A stretch of DNA of 64,000 nt from Cryobacterium cryoconiti. Its GTDB lineage: Bacteria; Actinomycetota; Actinomycetes; Actinomycetales; Microbacteriaceae. The notes under the pieces were generated by a model that had not been told where the DNA came from, ran no database searches, and was given only the letters and a program-made list of their open reading frames with translations. Position 1 is the stretch's first letter. Each line of letters opens with the position of its first letter. Of this stretch, positions 7,181-15,325 are shown in pieces. The stretch spans positions 1-64,000 of the forward strand of contig NZ_SOHA01000002.1 in NCBI RefSeq assembly GCF_004403065.1, written 5' to 3'. Position numbers and translations under genes: made by a program.

Positions 7181-8149
7181 ATGAACTGGTGGGCGGCCCT
7201 CTCTGAACGGCTCGGCCGGCGGCGCCCGCCGCTGCTGCACATCGCCACCGACGAGGGCACCGGTCCCGTGGTGATCCTGGTGCACGGCATTGCGTCCTCC
7301 TCGGAGACGTTCCGTGAACTGGTTCCCCTGCTCGTGCCCCGGCATCGGGTCATCGCCGTCGACATTCTGGGCTTCGGCGAATCGCCGATCCCCGCCGGCT
7401 GTGAGTACCGGCTCGAGGACCACGTCGACTCGCTGGCCGCCACCATCCGGGCGCTGAAGTTGCGCGAACCGTTCATCCTGGTGGGTCATTCGCTCGGCAG
7501 CCTGATCGCGGCCCGGATGGCCGCGTTGCCGCGCACCCGCGCATCCCGGCGCACCCAGGTGTCCCGGGTGGTGCTCGTGGGTCCGCCGGTCTACCTGTCG
7601 CCGAACGATATCGGGGACCGGTGGGTGCGAGCCCGGGTCAGCACCTATCTGCGCGCCTACGATTTCCTGCGCCTGAACAAGGAATTCACCCTCGCCAACG
7701 CGGCCATCATCGCCCGGCTGCTGCCGAAGGGCATCTTCGAGCTCACCGAGCGCAACTGGACGCCGTTCGTGAAGTCGCTGGAGCACTGCATCGAGTCGCA
7801 GACCGTGGTCAGCGACATCGCGACCCTCCGGGTGCCGGTCGACGTGGTCTACGGCACTCTGGACGCGTTCATCGCCGCCGGCACCATGACGGTGATTGAA
7901 CGGATGCGCCACGTCACCATGCACCGCGTCGAAGCGAACGACCACCTCATCCGCCCGCGCCTCGCCCGGGCGCTCGCCCGTGTCATCGACACGGATACGG
8001 GTGCGGAGGCGGACACCGGGGCGGGACCGGAGGCAGGCAGCGCGTCCGAGGCGGCGGCATCCGTTGCCCCACCGGGCGCTGCGCCGGTGGCTAGGCTGGG
8101 GAGATGGACACACGCACCCTCGGAAGAACCGACCGAACCGTCTCCGTGA
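7181..8149 (+). CDS. Alpha/beta hydrolase
   Basis: The product has a classical alpha/beta-hydrolase fold with oxyanion motif VHGIAS, nucleophile elbow GHSLGS (Ser104), acid around Asp228 (YGTLDAF) and base His255 (ANDHLIRP). Length is 322 residues from ATG 7181; ATG 7145 is an alternative start. The last 50 residues form an Ala/Gly/Glu-rich tail whose final 15 codons overlap the start of the following aldo/keto reductase by 46 bases. The tail is dispensable-looking and may be a readthrough extension. Substrate unknown; a carboxylesterase or lactonase is plausible. It is divergent from the DUF4349 lipoprotein gene. Confidence 0.85.
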   Translation: MNWWAALSERLGRRRPPLLHIATDEGTGPVVILVHGIASSSETFRELVPLLVPRHRVIAVDILGFGESPIPAGCEYRLEDHVDSLAATIRALKLREPFILVGHSLGSLIAARMAALPRTRASRRTQVSRVVLVGPPVYLSPNDIGDRWVRARVSTYLRAYDFLRLNKEFTLANAAIIARLLPKGIFELTERNWTPFVKSLEHCIESQTVVSDIATLRVPVDVVYGTLDAFIAAGTMTVIERMRHVTMHRVEANDHLIRPRLARALARVIDTDTGAEADTGAGPEAGSASEAAASVAPPGAAPVARLGRWTHAPSEEPTEPSP

Positions 8150-9099
8150 TCGGGCTCGGCACCTGGCAGCTGGGAGCGGACTGGGGTGACGTGTCGGAGG
8201 CCGACGCGGCCTCGGTGCTCGCGGCATCCGTCGACGCCGGCGTCACCTTCTTCGACACCGCCGACGTTTACGGCGACGGCCGCAGCGAGCAGATCATCGG
8301 CCGTTTCCTGGCCGAAAGCTCCGCCGCCGCCGGAATCACAGTGGCCACCAAGATGGGTCGCCGGGTCGACCAGCTGGCCGAGAACTACACGCTGGCGAAC
8401 TTCAGGGCGTGGACCGACCGGTCCCGCGCGAACCTCGGCCTGGACACCCTGCACCTCGTACAGCTGCACTGCCCGCCCACCGATGTGGTCGAGTCCGACG
8501 AGGTCTACGACGCGCTCGACACCCTCGTCGCCGAGGGAGCCATCGCCGCCTACGGGGTGAGCGTGGAGACCTGCGACCAGGCGCTCGCCGCGATCGAGCG
8601 GCCGGGCCTGGCGAGCGTGCAGATCATCCTGAACGCCTTCCGGCTCAAGCCGCTCGAGGCCGTGGTGCCGGCGGCCCGCGCCGCGGGGGTGGGCGTGATC
8701 GCCCGCGTGCCGCTGGCCAGTGGCCTGTTGACCGGCACGTACACCCGGGACACCACCTTCGCGGCGAACGACCACCGCAACTACAACCGTGACGGCAGCG
8801 CCTTCGACGTGGGCGAGACCTTCTCCGGCGTCGACTACGAGACCGGCCTCGCGGCCGCCGCGGAGTTCACGGCCCTCGTGGGGTCGCTTCCCGGAGAGAT
8901 CACTCCCGCGCAGGCCGCGCTGGCCTGGGTGGCCCAGATCGACGGCGTCAGCTCGGTCATTCCCGGGGCGCGTTCGGTGCAGCAGGCCCGCGGCAACGCT
9001 GCGGCCGGATCGGTCGCCCCGCTCAGCCTCGCTTTCAACGAGGGCGTCCAGGACATCTACGACCGGATGCTGCGCGACCAGATCCACCCCCGCTGGTAA
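8104..9099 (+). CDS. Aldo/keto reductase
   Basis: NADPH-dependent oxidoreductase of the AKR superfamily, 331 residues. The (beta/alpha)8 fold signatures are FFDTADVYGDGRSE (catalytic Asp and Tyr), VATKMGR (catalytic Lys) and VQLHCPP (catalytic His). The C-terminal GVSSVIPGARSVQQARGNA is the usual cofactor-binding end. ATG 8104 is preceded by GGGGAG. It overlaps the upstream hydrolase by 46 bases, so the two are co-transcribed. Substrate unknown. It is one of four aldo/keto reductases in the window, of the longer 330-residue class. Confidence 0.9.
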   Translation: MDTRTLGRTDRTVSVIGLGTWQLGADWGDVSEADAASVLAASVDAGVTFFDTADVYGDGRSEQIIGRFLAESSAAAGITVATKMGRRVDQLAENYTLANFRAWTDRSRANLGLDTLHLVQLHCPPTDVVESDEVYDALDTLVAEGAIAAYGVSVETCDQALAAIERPGLASVQIILNAFRLKPLEAVVPAARAAGVGVIARVPLASGLLTGTYTRDTTFAANDHRNYNRDGSAFDVGETFSGVDYETGLAAAAEFTALVGSLPGEITPAQAALAWVAQIDGVSSVIPGARSVQQARGNAAAGSVAPLSLAFNEGVQDIYDRMLRDQIHPRW

Positions 9100-9120
9100 C
9101 ACCTCACCCGATAGTCACCT

Positions 9121-9176
9121 TTCCGGTCGACAGTGCCCGTTCCGCCGGTCACTGTCGACCGGAACGGGCACTGTCG
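9121..9176. repeat. Palindromic element, superfamily A, copy 1
   Basis: Two overlapping stems are possible: 9121-9135 with 9150-9164 (TTCCGGTCGACAGTG and its complement), or 9128-9144 with 9160-9176 (CGACAGTGCCCGTTCCG and its complement). Because they share bases only one can form at a time. The element lies between convergent genes. It is related to copies at 19326, 28667, 35605 and 59061. Confidence 0.85.
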
Positions 9177-9202
9177 GTAGTCGGGGAGCCTGTTCGGGCC
9201 GT

Positions 9203-10027
9203 CTAGTCGAGGTCGTCGGGGTCTTTGCCGGTGCGCTCGCCCGAGTCGAGGGCGGCGATGGCCGCGTGGTCGTCGGCATCGAGGGTGAAGTCGAACACGT
9301 CGAAGTTCTCGCGGATGCGCAGGGGCGTCACCGATTTCGGGATCACCACATTGCCCACCTCGAGGTGCCAGCGGATCACGACCTGAGCGGCCGACTTGCC
9401 ATGCCGGGCGCCGATGGCGTCGAGGGTCGCGTTGCCGATGGCGCGGCCGCGGGCCAACGGCGACCAGGCCTCGGTCAGGATGCCGTGGGCCGAGTCGTAC
9501 TCGCGCACGGCGGACTGCTGCAGCCACGGGTGCAGCTCCACCTGGTTGATGACCGGAACGACATCCGTTTCGGCGAGCAGGCGGTCCAGGTGGTGGGGGT
9601 GGAAGTTGGACACTCCGATCGACCGGGCCCGACCCTCGGCGCGCAGGGTCTCGAGGGCGCGCCACGTGTCGACGAAGAGGTTCTGCCGGGGCGCGGGCCA
9701 GTGGATCAGGTAGAGGTCGACGTAGTCGAGGCCGAGCTTGCCGAGGCTCACGTCGAAGGCGCGCAGGGTCGCGTCGTAGCCGTGCTGATCGTTCCACACC
9801 TTGGTGGTGACGAACACGTCCTCGCGCGGCAGGCCGGAGCGAGCCACGCCCTGGCCGACGCCGACCTCGTTCTCGTACAGCGCCGCGGTGTCGATGTGGC
9901 GGTAACCGGCGTCCAGGGCGACCTGTACCGCATCGGCGGCCGCGGCATCCGGAATCTTGTAGACGCCGAGGCCGAGCTGGGGGATGCGGTGGCCGTCCTG
10001 GAGGGCAAGCAGCGGTGAGAACGTCAT
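9203..10027 (-). CDS. Aldo/keto reductase, 2,5-diketo-gluconate reductase type
   Basis: The 274-residue AKR starts at ATG 10027 (MTFSPLLALQDGHRIPQLGL). Catalytic positions are visible in [13 protein letters not shown] (Asp, Tyr), VTTKVWN (Lys) and YLIHWPAP (His). The C-terminal VVIPKSVTPLRIRENFDVF is the NADPH-specificity loop. It belongs to the short AKR5-like class that includes diketo-gluconate and prostaglandin F synthases. It is a clear paralogue of the gene at 24579-25412, sharing the MTFS start and the [10 protein letters not shown] block. Physiological substrate unknown. Confidence 0.9.
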   Translation of the reverse strand: MTFSPLLALQDGHRIPQLGLGVYKIPDAAAADAVQVALDAGYRHIDTAALYENEVGVGQGVARSGLPREDVFVTTKVWNDQHGYDATLRAFDVSLGKLGLDYVDLYLIHWPAPRQNLFVDTWRALETLRAEGRARSIGVSNFHPHHLDRLLAETDVVPVINQVELHPWLQQSAVREYDSAHGILTEAWSPLARGRAIGNATLDAIGARHGKSAAQVVIRWHLEVGNVVIPKSVTPLRIRENFDVFDFTLDADDHAAIAALDSGERTGKDPDDLD

Positions 10028-10057
10028 GTTCCCATCTAACCCTCCCCGGCCGGGCGT

Positions 10058-10113
10058 GAACCGACACGTTTGAGGGGTGGGCGCGACGCTCAACCCCTCG
10101 AACCTGTCGGTTC
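10058..10113. repeat. Palindromic element, family B, copy 1
   Basis: Arms 10058-10078 and 10093-10113 pair over 21 bp with two mismatches. The inner part TGAGGGGT...ACCCCTC and the outer CCGACA...TGTCGG resemble the element at 20461-20522. It lies downstream of the MFS gene stop and upstream of an aldo/keto reductase, and may terminate the MFS transcript. Confidence 0.8.
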
Positions 10114-10128
10114 GACGAGCGGATGCGG

Positions 10129-11340
10129 TCAGGAGACCTGCACCTGGATGGGCGCCGTGTCGGGGAGCGGGCTCGGGTCCCGACCGCGAAGATCGGGGTG
10201 CCAGCGCCGGCCGAGTGCGGGGATGATGGTGCCGAGCCCCGCGAAACCGGCCGCGACCAGGATGGCTGCCGTGGCGCCGCTCTGGTCGATCATGAATCCG
10301 GCGATGGCGGAGCCCATGGCGGCCCCCATCAGTTGACCGGTGCCGACCCAGCCGTAGGCTTCCGCGGTGTCGCTGAACTTGACGCTCGCGGAGACGATGC
10401 CGAACAGCACGGCGAACGCCGGCGCGATTCCGATCCCCGCCACCAGCAGGGTGGCGGCGAGCCACCAGAAGCTGAGGTTGCCGGCGGCGGCGAGGCTGAG
10501 ACCGGCGGTGACGATCAGCATGCGTCCCGCGAGCGCCCACGGCCCGATCGGGGCGTGCCCGAGGGCGAGGCCGCCGACCAGCGACCCGGCCGCGAAGATG
10601 CCGAGCACCCAGCCGGACGTCGAACTGCCGTGCCCGAACGCGGCCACCACGCCGGCCTCGACGGCGGCGCAGGCGGCGACCAGCATGAAGCCGACGATGG
10701 TGCTGAGCATGACCGCCGGACGTTTGAGCACGACGCCGAGCTTGCGGCGACTGCGGGGGATGCGCACCCGACCGACCTCGGGCAGCACCAGGAACCAGAT
10801 GCCGCCGCCGATGAGGAAGATGGCGGCGAGCAGGATGCCGGCGACCGGGCTGACCTGGATGGCCACGAACGTGGCGATCACCGGCCCCAGCACCCAGATG
10901 ATCTCCTGGGCCGACGCGTCCAGCGAGAACAGCGGGGTGAGCTGGCGCGAGTTGACGATCTTCGGATAGATGGTGCGCACGGCCGGCTGGATCGGCGGCG
11001 TGGACAGCCCCGCGACCAGACCGATGACCATCAGCGCCCAGATGGGCATCGGGACCAGGGCCATTGTGACGATGGAGGTCGCGCACACCACGAGGGTGGC
11101 CGTGATGACCGGGCGCATACCCCAGCGGCCCATCAGACGGCTGGTCAGCGGCCCGGCGATGGCCTGGCCGATGCTCATGGCGCCCAGTACGAGGCCTGCG
11201 GCGCCGTAGGAGTCGAAGATCTGCTCGATGTGGATCAGGAACGCCAGCGACAGCATCCCGAAGGGGAAGCGTGCGGTCAGTTGTGCGGCGATGACGCGAG
11301 CTACGCCCGGTGTCTTCAAAAGGGTCAGGTAGCTGCTCAC
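10129..11340 (-). CDS. MFS transporter
   Basis: The 403-residue protein has twelve predicted membrane segments and major facilitator features, including GAMSIGQAIAGPLTSRLMGRWGMR in the first half (shown as position, residues about 55-78) and the central loop around LPEVGRVRIPRSRRK. Such proteins are usually drug or metabolite exporters; no substrate can be read. GTG 11340 is the start; there is no good ribosome site, so a leaderless or weakly translated message is possible. It is divergent from the sulfurtransferase gene across only 37 bases. Confidence 0.85.
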   Translation of the reverse strand: MSSYLTLLKTPGVARVIAAQLTARFPFGMLSLAFLIHIEQIFDSYGAAGLVLGAMSIGQAIAGPLTSRLMGRWGMRPVITATLVVCATSIVTMALVPMPIWALMVIGLVAGLSTPPIQPAVRTIYPKIVNSRQLTPLFSLDASAQEIIWVLGPVIATFVAIQVSPVAGILLAAIFLIGGGIWFLVLPEVGRVRIPRSRRKLGVVLKRPAVMLSTIVGFMLVAACAAVEAGVVAAFGHGSSTSGWVLGIFAAGSLVGGLALGHAPIGPWALAGRMLIVTAGLSLAAAGNLSFWWLAATLLVAGIGIAPAFAVLFGIVSASVKFSDTAEAYGWVGTGQLMGAAMGSAIAGFMIDQSGATAAILVAAGFAGLGTIIPALGRRWHPDLRGRDPSPLPDTAPIQVQVS

Positions 11341-11377
11341 TTACTCAAGTCTACGTCTGCCGCGGTAGCGTGAGCGC

Positions 11378-12217
11378 GTGCGAATATTGATCACGGCTGA
11401 CGAGCTGGCGGGGGAGCTCCACACTCGAAGCGACATCCGGGTGCTGGACGTGCGCTGGAAGCTGGGCGGGCCTCCCGGCCGCGCCGAATACCGGGCCGGC
11501 CACATCCCGGGCGCCGCCTATGTCGACCTCGACACCGAGCTCGCCGGCGCCGGGGTCGCGGCCGACGGGCGGCATCCGTTGCCGACCCGCCCGGCCCTGC
11601 AGGCCGCCGCGCGCCGCTGGGGTCTCCGGGGCGGTGACACCGTTGTGGTGTACGACGATCTGGGCTCGATGTCGGCCGCGCGCGCCTGGTGGCTGCTGCG
11701 CCATGCGGGCGTGCGCGACGTGCTGCTGCTCGACGGGGCGCTCGCCGCCTGGCGTGCCGCCGGCCTGCCCGTCTCCGTCGGTGAGGAGACGATCGCCCCG
11801 GGCACGATCACTCTTGCGCACGACGTGCCACCCGTGCTCGACGCGGATGCCGCCGCTCGCCTGGCCAGGACCGGCGTGCTTCTCGACGCCCGCGCCGCGG
11901 AGCGCTACCGCGGTGACACGGAGCCGGTCGACCCTCGGGCCGGCCACATTCCCGGGGCGATCAGCGCACCCACGGTCGACAACCTCACCATCGACGGGCA
12001 CTTCCGCCCGGCGGCCGAACTGCGTGCCCGGTTCGAGGCGCTCGGCCTGACGATGGAGAGCGCCGTGGGCGTCTACTGCGGTTCCGGCGTCACCGCCGCC
12101 CACGAGGCGGCCGCGCTCACCATCGCCGGGTTCGAGCCGGCCCTGTACCCGGGTTCCTGGTCGCAATGGTCCAACCTCCCGGGCCGCCCGGTCGCCACCG
12201 GGGGTTCCGCCGGCTGA
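11378..12217 (+). CDS. sseA: Thiosulfate/3-mercaptopyruvate sulfurtransferase (two rhodanese domains)
   Basis: Two tandem rhodanese modules are present: an inactive N-terminal one (DVRWKLGGPPGRAEYRAGHI, AYVDLD) and a catalytic C-terminal one (LLDARAAERYRG, RAGHIPGAI). The active-site loop is YCGSGVTA. The CGSGVTA form of the loop is the one associated with 3-mercaptopyruvate rather than thiosulfate, so sulfur transfer from mercaptopyruvate is favoured. Length is 279 residues, normal for SseA-type enzymes. GTG 11378 starts the gene. It is monocistronic, ending 33 bases before an iron box. Confidence 0.9.
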   Translation: MRILITADELAGELHTRSDIRVLDVRWKLGGPPGRAEYRAGHIPGAAYVDLDTELAGAGVAADGRHPLPTRPALQAAARRWGLRGGDTVVVYDDLGSMSAARAWWLLRHAGVRDVLLLDGALAAWRAAGLPVSVGEETIAPGTITLAHDVPPVLDADAAARLARTGVLLDARAAERYRGDTEPVDPRAGHIPGAISAPTVDNLTIDGHFRPAAELRARFEALGLTMESAVGVYCGSGVTAAHEAAALTIAGFEPALYPGSWSQWSNLPGRPVATGGSAG

Positions 12218-12250
12218 CGGCTTTGCGCTGGTCAGTGGGGATCGCCATAC

Positions 12251-12269
12251 TTAGGTAATGCTTACCTTA
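12251..12269 (+). promoter_or_regulatory. IdeR/DtxR-type iron box upstream of the siderophore importer
   Basis: TTAGGTAATGCTTACCTTA matches the 19-bp IdeR/DtxR consensus TTAGGTTAGGCTAACCTAA at 15 positions and is nearly palindromic. It ends 17 bases before the permease start, where a bound repressor would block initiation. Iron-dependent repression is inferred. Confidence 0.85.
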
Positions 12270-12286
12270 CTTTTGGTGGAGTGACC

Positions 12287-13381
12287 ATGGTCCGGACCGG
12301 CCGGCGTCCTCTGGCGGCGACCAGGACGACCGCGCGGCCCACCGCGCGGCCCACCGCGCGGCCCACGGGCCTCCCACGGGCGCGCTCCCGAACGCTGACG
12401 ATCGGAGTGCTGCTGACCCTGCTGGGGCTCTCCGCGGCGATTGCAGCCTCCCTGGCCGTCGGTGCGAGGGGCATCCCGCTGGAGACCGTCTGGAGCGCAC
12501 TGCTCGCGCCCGATCCGACCCTTACCGACCACACGGTCGTGCGCGATCTGCGGGTGCCGCGCACCGTGGTCGGGCTGCTCGCCGGACTCGCGTTGGGCCT
12601 GGCGGGGGCGGTGATGCAGGGCCTGACCCGCAATCCGCTGGCTGATCCGGGGCTTCTGGGCGTCAACGCCGGGGCCTCCCTGTTCGTGGTGGCCGGCATC
12701 GCCTGGTTCGGGATGACATCCGCTACCGGTTATGTCTGGTTCGCCTTCATCGGCGCGGCGGTCGCCGCCGTGATCGTCTACGCCATCGGGTCTCTGGGCC
12801 GGGACGGCGCGACCCCGATCAAGCTCGCCCTGGCCGGCACCGCCCTCACCGCGGCCTTCACCTCGTTGATCACGATCGTGCTGCTGAGCGACGGGGAGGC
12901 CTTTGACCGCTACCGGTTCTGGGCGGCCGGCTCCCTGGTTTCCCGTGACCTCGAGTCCACCCTGCCGCTGGTGCCGTTCGTCCTGGCCGGGGCCCTGCTC
13001 GCCGCCGTCGCCGGGCGCATGCTCAACGCCCTCGCCCTCGGCGACGACCTGGCCCGGGGGCTGGGACAGAACCTCGTGGCGGCGCGCATCCTCTGCGGAG
13101 TCGCCGTGGTGCTGCTCTGCGGATCGGCGACCGCGATGGCCGGCCCGATCGTGTTCGTCGGGCTGGCTGTCCCGCATCTCGCCCGCTGGTTCGCCGGGCC
13201 GGACTACCGCTGGATCCTCGTCTTCTCCGCACTGCTCGGTCCCACACTGCTGCTGGCAGCGGATGTCCTGGGCCGGGTGATCGCCCGGCCCGGCGAAATC
13301 GAGGCCGGCCTGGTGGTCGCCTTCCTCGGCGCCCCGGTGCTCATCGCCCTCGTGCGTCGAACGAAGCCGGTCGGGCTGTGA
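12287..13381 (+). CDS. Iron-siderophore ABC transporter permease 1 (FecCD family)
   Basis: FecCD-type membrane subunit with about nine to ten helices. Signature sequences include LRVPRTVVGLLAGLALGLAG, GLTRNPLADPGLLGVNAGAS and the coupling region GPIVFVGLAVPHLARW. ATG 12287 is favoured because GGAG sits five bases upstream; GTG 12281 is the alternative. Near the N-terminus three exact 12-bp copies (12329-12364) encode a TARPTARPTARP run, a recent tandem expansion in a basic cytoplasmic leader. First gene of an importer operon under an IdeR-like box; its stop overlaps the next start by 4 bases. Confidence 0.92.
   Translation: MVRTGRRPLAATRTTARPTARPTARPTGLPRARSRTLTIGVLLTLLGLSAAIAASLAVGARGIPLETVWSALLAPDPTLTDHTVVRDLRVPRTVVGLLAGLALGLAGAVMQGLTRNPLADPGLLGVNAGASLFVVAGIAWFGMTSATGYVWFAFIGAAVAAVIVYAIGSLGRDGATPIKLALAGTALTAAFTSLITIVLLSDGEAFDRYRFWAAGSLVSRDLESTLPLVPFVLAGALLAAVAGRMLNALALGDDLARGLGQNLVAARILCGVAVVLLCGSATAMAGPIVFVGLAVPHLARWFAGPDYRWILVFSALLGPTLLLAADVLGRVIARPGEIEAGLVVAFLGAPVLIALVRRTKPVGL
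12329..12364 (+). repeat. Three exact 12-bp tandem repeats inside the permease gene
   Basis: ACCGCGCGGCCC occurs three times in a row and adds four residues (TARP) per copy without breaking the frame. Copy number could vary between strains. Confidence 0.9.
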
Positions 13382-14436
13382 ACCTTCTCACGGGGACGCC
13401 CGCCGCACCCGGGAACCCGCTCGCCGACATCCGTGGGCGCAGTCGGCGCCGCGAGAACCGCCTCGTCCTCCTGCTGCTCGCGGCCGTTCTCGTGGTCGCG
13501 GCGGTGAGCCTCGCGGTGGGCGCGTACTCGCTCAGCGCGCCCGACCTGCTGCGCACGCTGATGGGCCAGGGGACAGGCAGTGAGAACTTCATCGTTCTGA
13601 AGCTGCGTCTGCCGCGGCTCGTCCTCGCGGTGCTTGCCGGGGTGGCGTTCGCCGTGTCGGGGGCCCTGTTCCAGAGCCTCCTGCGCAACCCTCTCGCCAG
13701 TCCGGACATCATCGGGGTCACCGGCGGCGCGAGCGCGGCGGCGGTGTTCGCGATGCTGGTGCTGGGAGTGGGCAGCGTGGCCACGTCGCTGGCCGCCTTC
13801 GCGGGGGCGCTCGCCACGGCCGCGGCGATCTACCTGCTGGCCTGGCGGGGTGGGGTCGCCGGTTCCCGTTTCGTGCTGATCGGCGTGGGCGTGGCGTTCA
13901 TGGTGGACGGCGTGCTCGGATACCTGCTGACCCGCGCCGACATCCGTGACGCCCAGGATGCGCTCGCCTGGCTGGTCGGCAGCGTGAGTGGTGCGCGGTG
14001 GCCCGAGATCGCGGTGCTGGCGGGATTCCTGGCCGTACTCCTGCCGACCGTGGGGCTGCTGGCCGGGGGGCTCCGCGCGCTGCAGCTCGGTGACGAGGCG
14101 GCCACGAGCCTCGGGGTGAGCGTCGAACGTTCCCGGCTCGCGCTGCTCGTCACGGCCGTGGCCCTCACCGCGATCGCCACGGCCGCGGTGGGGCCGCTCG
14201 CCTTCGTCGCGTTCGTGTCCGCGCCGATCGCCCGGCGGCTGGTCGGCGGCGGGGGGCTCACCCTGCTGCCCGCGGCGCTCGTCGGCATCCTGATCACGAC
14301 GGTGTCCGACTTCGCCGCCCAGCATCTGTTGCCCGGCTCACTCGAACTGCCGGCCGGCATCATCACGGGGGCCGTCGGAGCTCCCTATCTGCTCTGGCTG
14401 CTCGCCAGCACGAACCGACAGGGAAAGGGCGCCTGA
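13378..14436 (+). CDS. Iron-siderophore ABC transporter permease 2 (FecCD family)
   Basis: Second FecCD permease, 352 residues, starting at GTG 13378 in a GTGA overlap with the previous stop. Matching family blocks are LRLPRLVLAVLAGVAFAVSG, LLRNPLASPDIIGVTGGAS and GPLAFVAFVSAPIARRL. It would pair with permease 1 as a heterodimeric channel. The 1-base overlap with the ATPase start (TGATG) indicates coupled translation. Confidence 0.93.
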   Translation: MNLLTGTPAAPGNPLADIRGRSRRRENRLVLLLLAAVLVVAAVSLAVGAYSLSAPDLLRTLMGQGTGSENFIVLKLRLPRLVLAVLAGVAFAVSGALFQSLLRNPLASPDIIGVTGGASAAAVFAMLVLGVGSVATSLAAFAGALATAAAIYLLAWRGGVAGSRFVLIGVGVAFMVDGVLGYLLTRADIRDAQDALAWLVGSVSGARWPEIAVLAGFLAVLLPTVGLLAGGLRALQLGDEAATSLGVSVERSRLALLVTAVALTAIATAAVGPLAFVAFVSAPIARRLVGGGGLTLLPAALVGILITTVSDFAAQHLLPGSLELPAGIITGAVGAPYLLWLLASTNRQGKGA

Positions 14437-15290
14437 TGCCCCAGCCAACTCAGCCCCAGCCGCACCGTGCCGCCACGTCGCACGCGCTCCGCGCCGAGGG
14501 AGTCAGCCTCGGCTACGCGGACGCCACCATCGTCGACAACCTCGACTTCGAGGTGCCGACCGGCGCGGTGACCGTCATCGTGGGCGCCAACGCCTCCGGC
14601 AAGTCCACCATGCTGCGCGGGCTGGCCCGGCTGCTCCGGCCGCAGGCGGGCGTGGTGCGGCTGGACGGCGGCGATCTCGCCGCCGTGCCCGGCAAACGAC
14701 TGGCGGCCGTGATCGGGCTGCTGCCGCAGCAACCGCTCGCCCCGGAGGGAATCGGTGTGGCCGACCTCGTCGGCCGGGGACGGTATCCCCACCAGGGGCT
14801 GTTCCGCCGGTGGACGAACGCGGATGACCGGATCGTGACGGACGCGCTCACGGCGACCAACACCCTGGATCTGGCCTCCCGCCGGGTCGACGAGCTGTCC
14901 GGCGGGCAGCGGCAGCGGGTCTGGATCGCGATGGCACTCGCCCAGGACCCGGACATCCTGCTGCTCGACGAGCCGACCACCTTCCTCGACGTCACGCATC
15001 AGATCGAGGTGCTCGACCTCCTGCTGGAGCTCAATCGCACTCGGTCCACGACCGTGGTCATGGTGCTGCACGATCTCAACCTCGCGGCGCGCTACGCCGA
15101 CCACCTCGTCGTGATGGGTGCCGGACGCATCGTCGCAGAGGGCCCGCCCGCCGCCACTCTGACGGCCGAGGTGGTGCAGGAGGCCTTCGGACTGCAGGCG
15201 GTCGTCGTCGAGGATCCGGTGTGCGGGTCTCCGCTGGTGGTGCCGATCGGCCGGTTCCACGGCACCCCGACCGTGCGTGTGTTAGGTTAG
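14436..15290 (+). CDS. Iron-siderophore ABC transporter ATP-binding protein (FecE/FepC type)
   Basis: ABC ATPase of 284 residues. Walker A is GANASGKST, the Q-loop is LLPQQP, the signature motif LSGGQRQR, Walker B ILLLDEPT and the switch His lies in VLHDLNLAARYAD. It energises the two permeases encoded just upstream. The last codons (V-L-G-stop) lie inside the second iron box: the stop TAG is part of TTAGGTTAG, so coding and operator sequence overlap. Confidence 0.95.
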   Translation: MPQPTQPQPHRAATSHALRAEGVSLGYADATIVDNLDFEVPTGAVTVIVGANASGKSTMLRGLARLLRPQAGVVRLDGGDLAAVPGKRLAAVIGLLPQQPLAPEGIGVADLVGRGRYPHQGLFRRWTNADDRIVTDALTATNTLDLASRRVDELSGGQRQRVWIAMALAQDPDILLLDEPTTFLDVTHQIEVLDLLLELNRTRSTTVVMVLHDLNLAARYADHLVVMGAGRIVAEGPPAATLTAEVVQEAFGLQAVVVEDPVCGSPLVVPIGRFHGTPTVRVLG

Positions 15291-15300
15291 CCTTACCTAA
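15282..15300 (+). promoter_or_regulatory. Second IdeR/DtxR-type iron box
   Basis: TTAGGTTAGCCTTACCTAA matches the 19-bp consensus at 17 positions. It overlaps the stop codon of the ATPase gene and lies 25 bases upstream of the binding-protein start, giving that gene its own iron-controlled promoter. Confidence 0.92.
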
Positions 15301-15325
15301 TCTAACCTCACTCTCGGAGACCACC

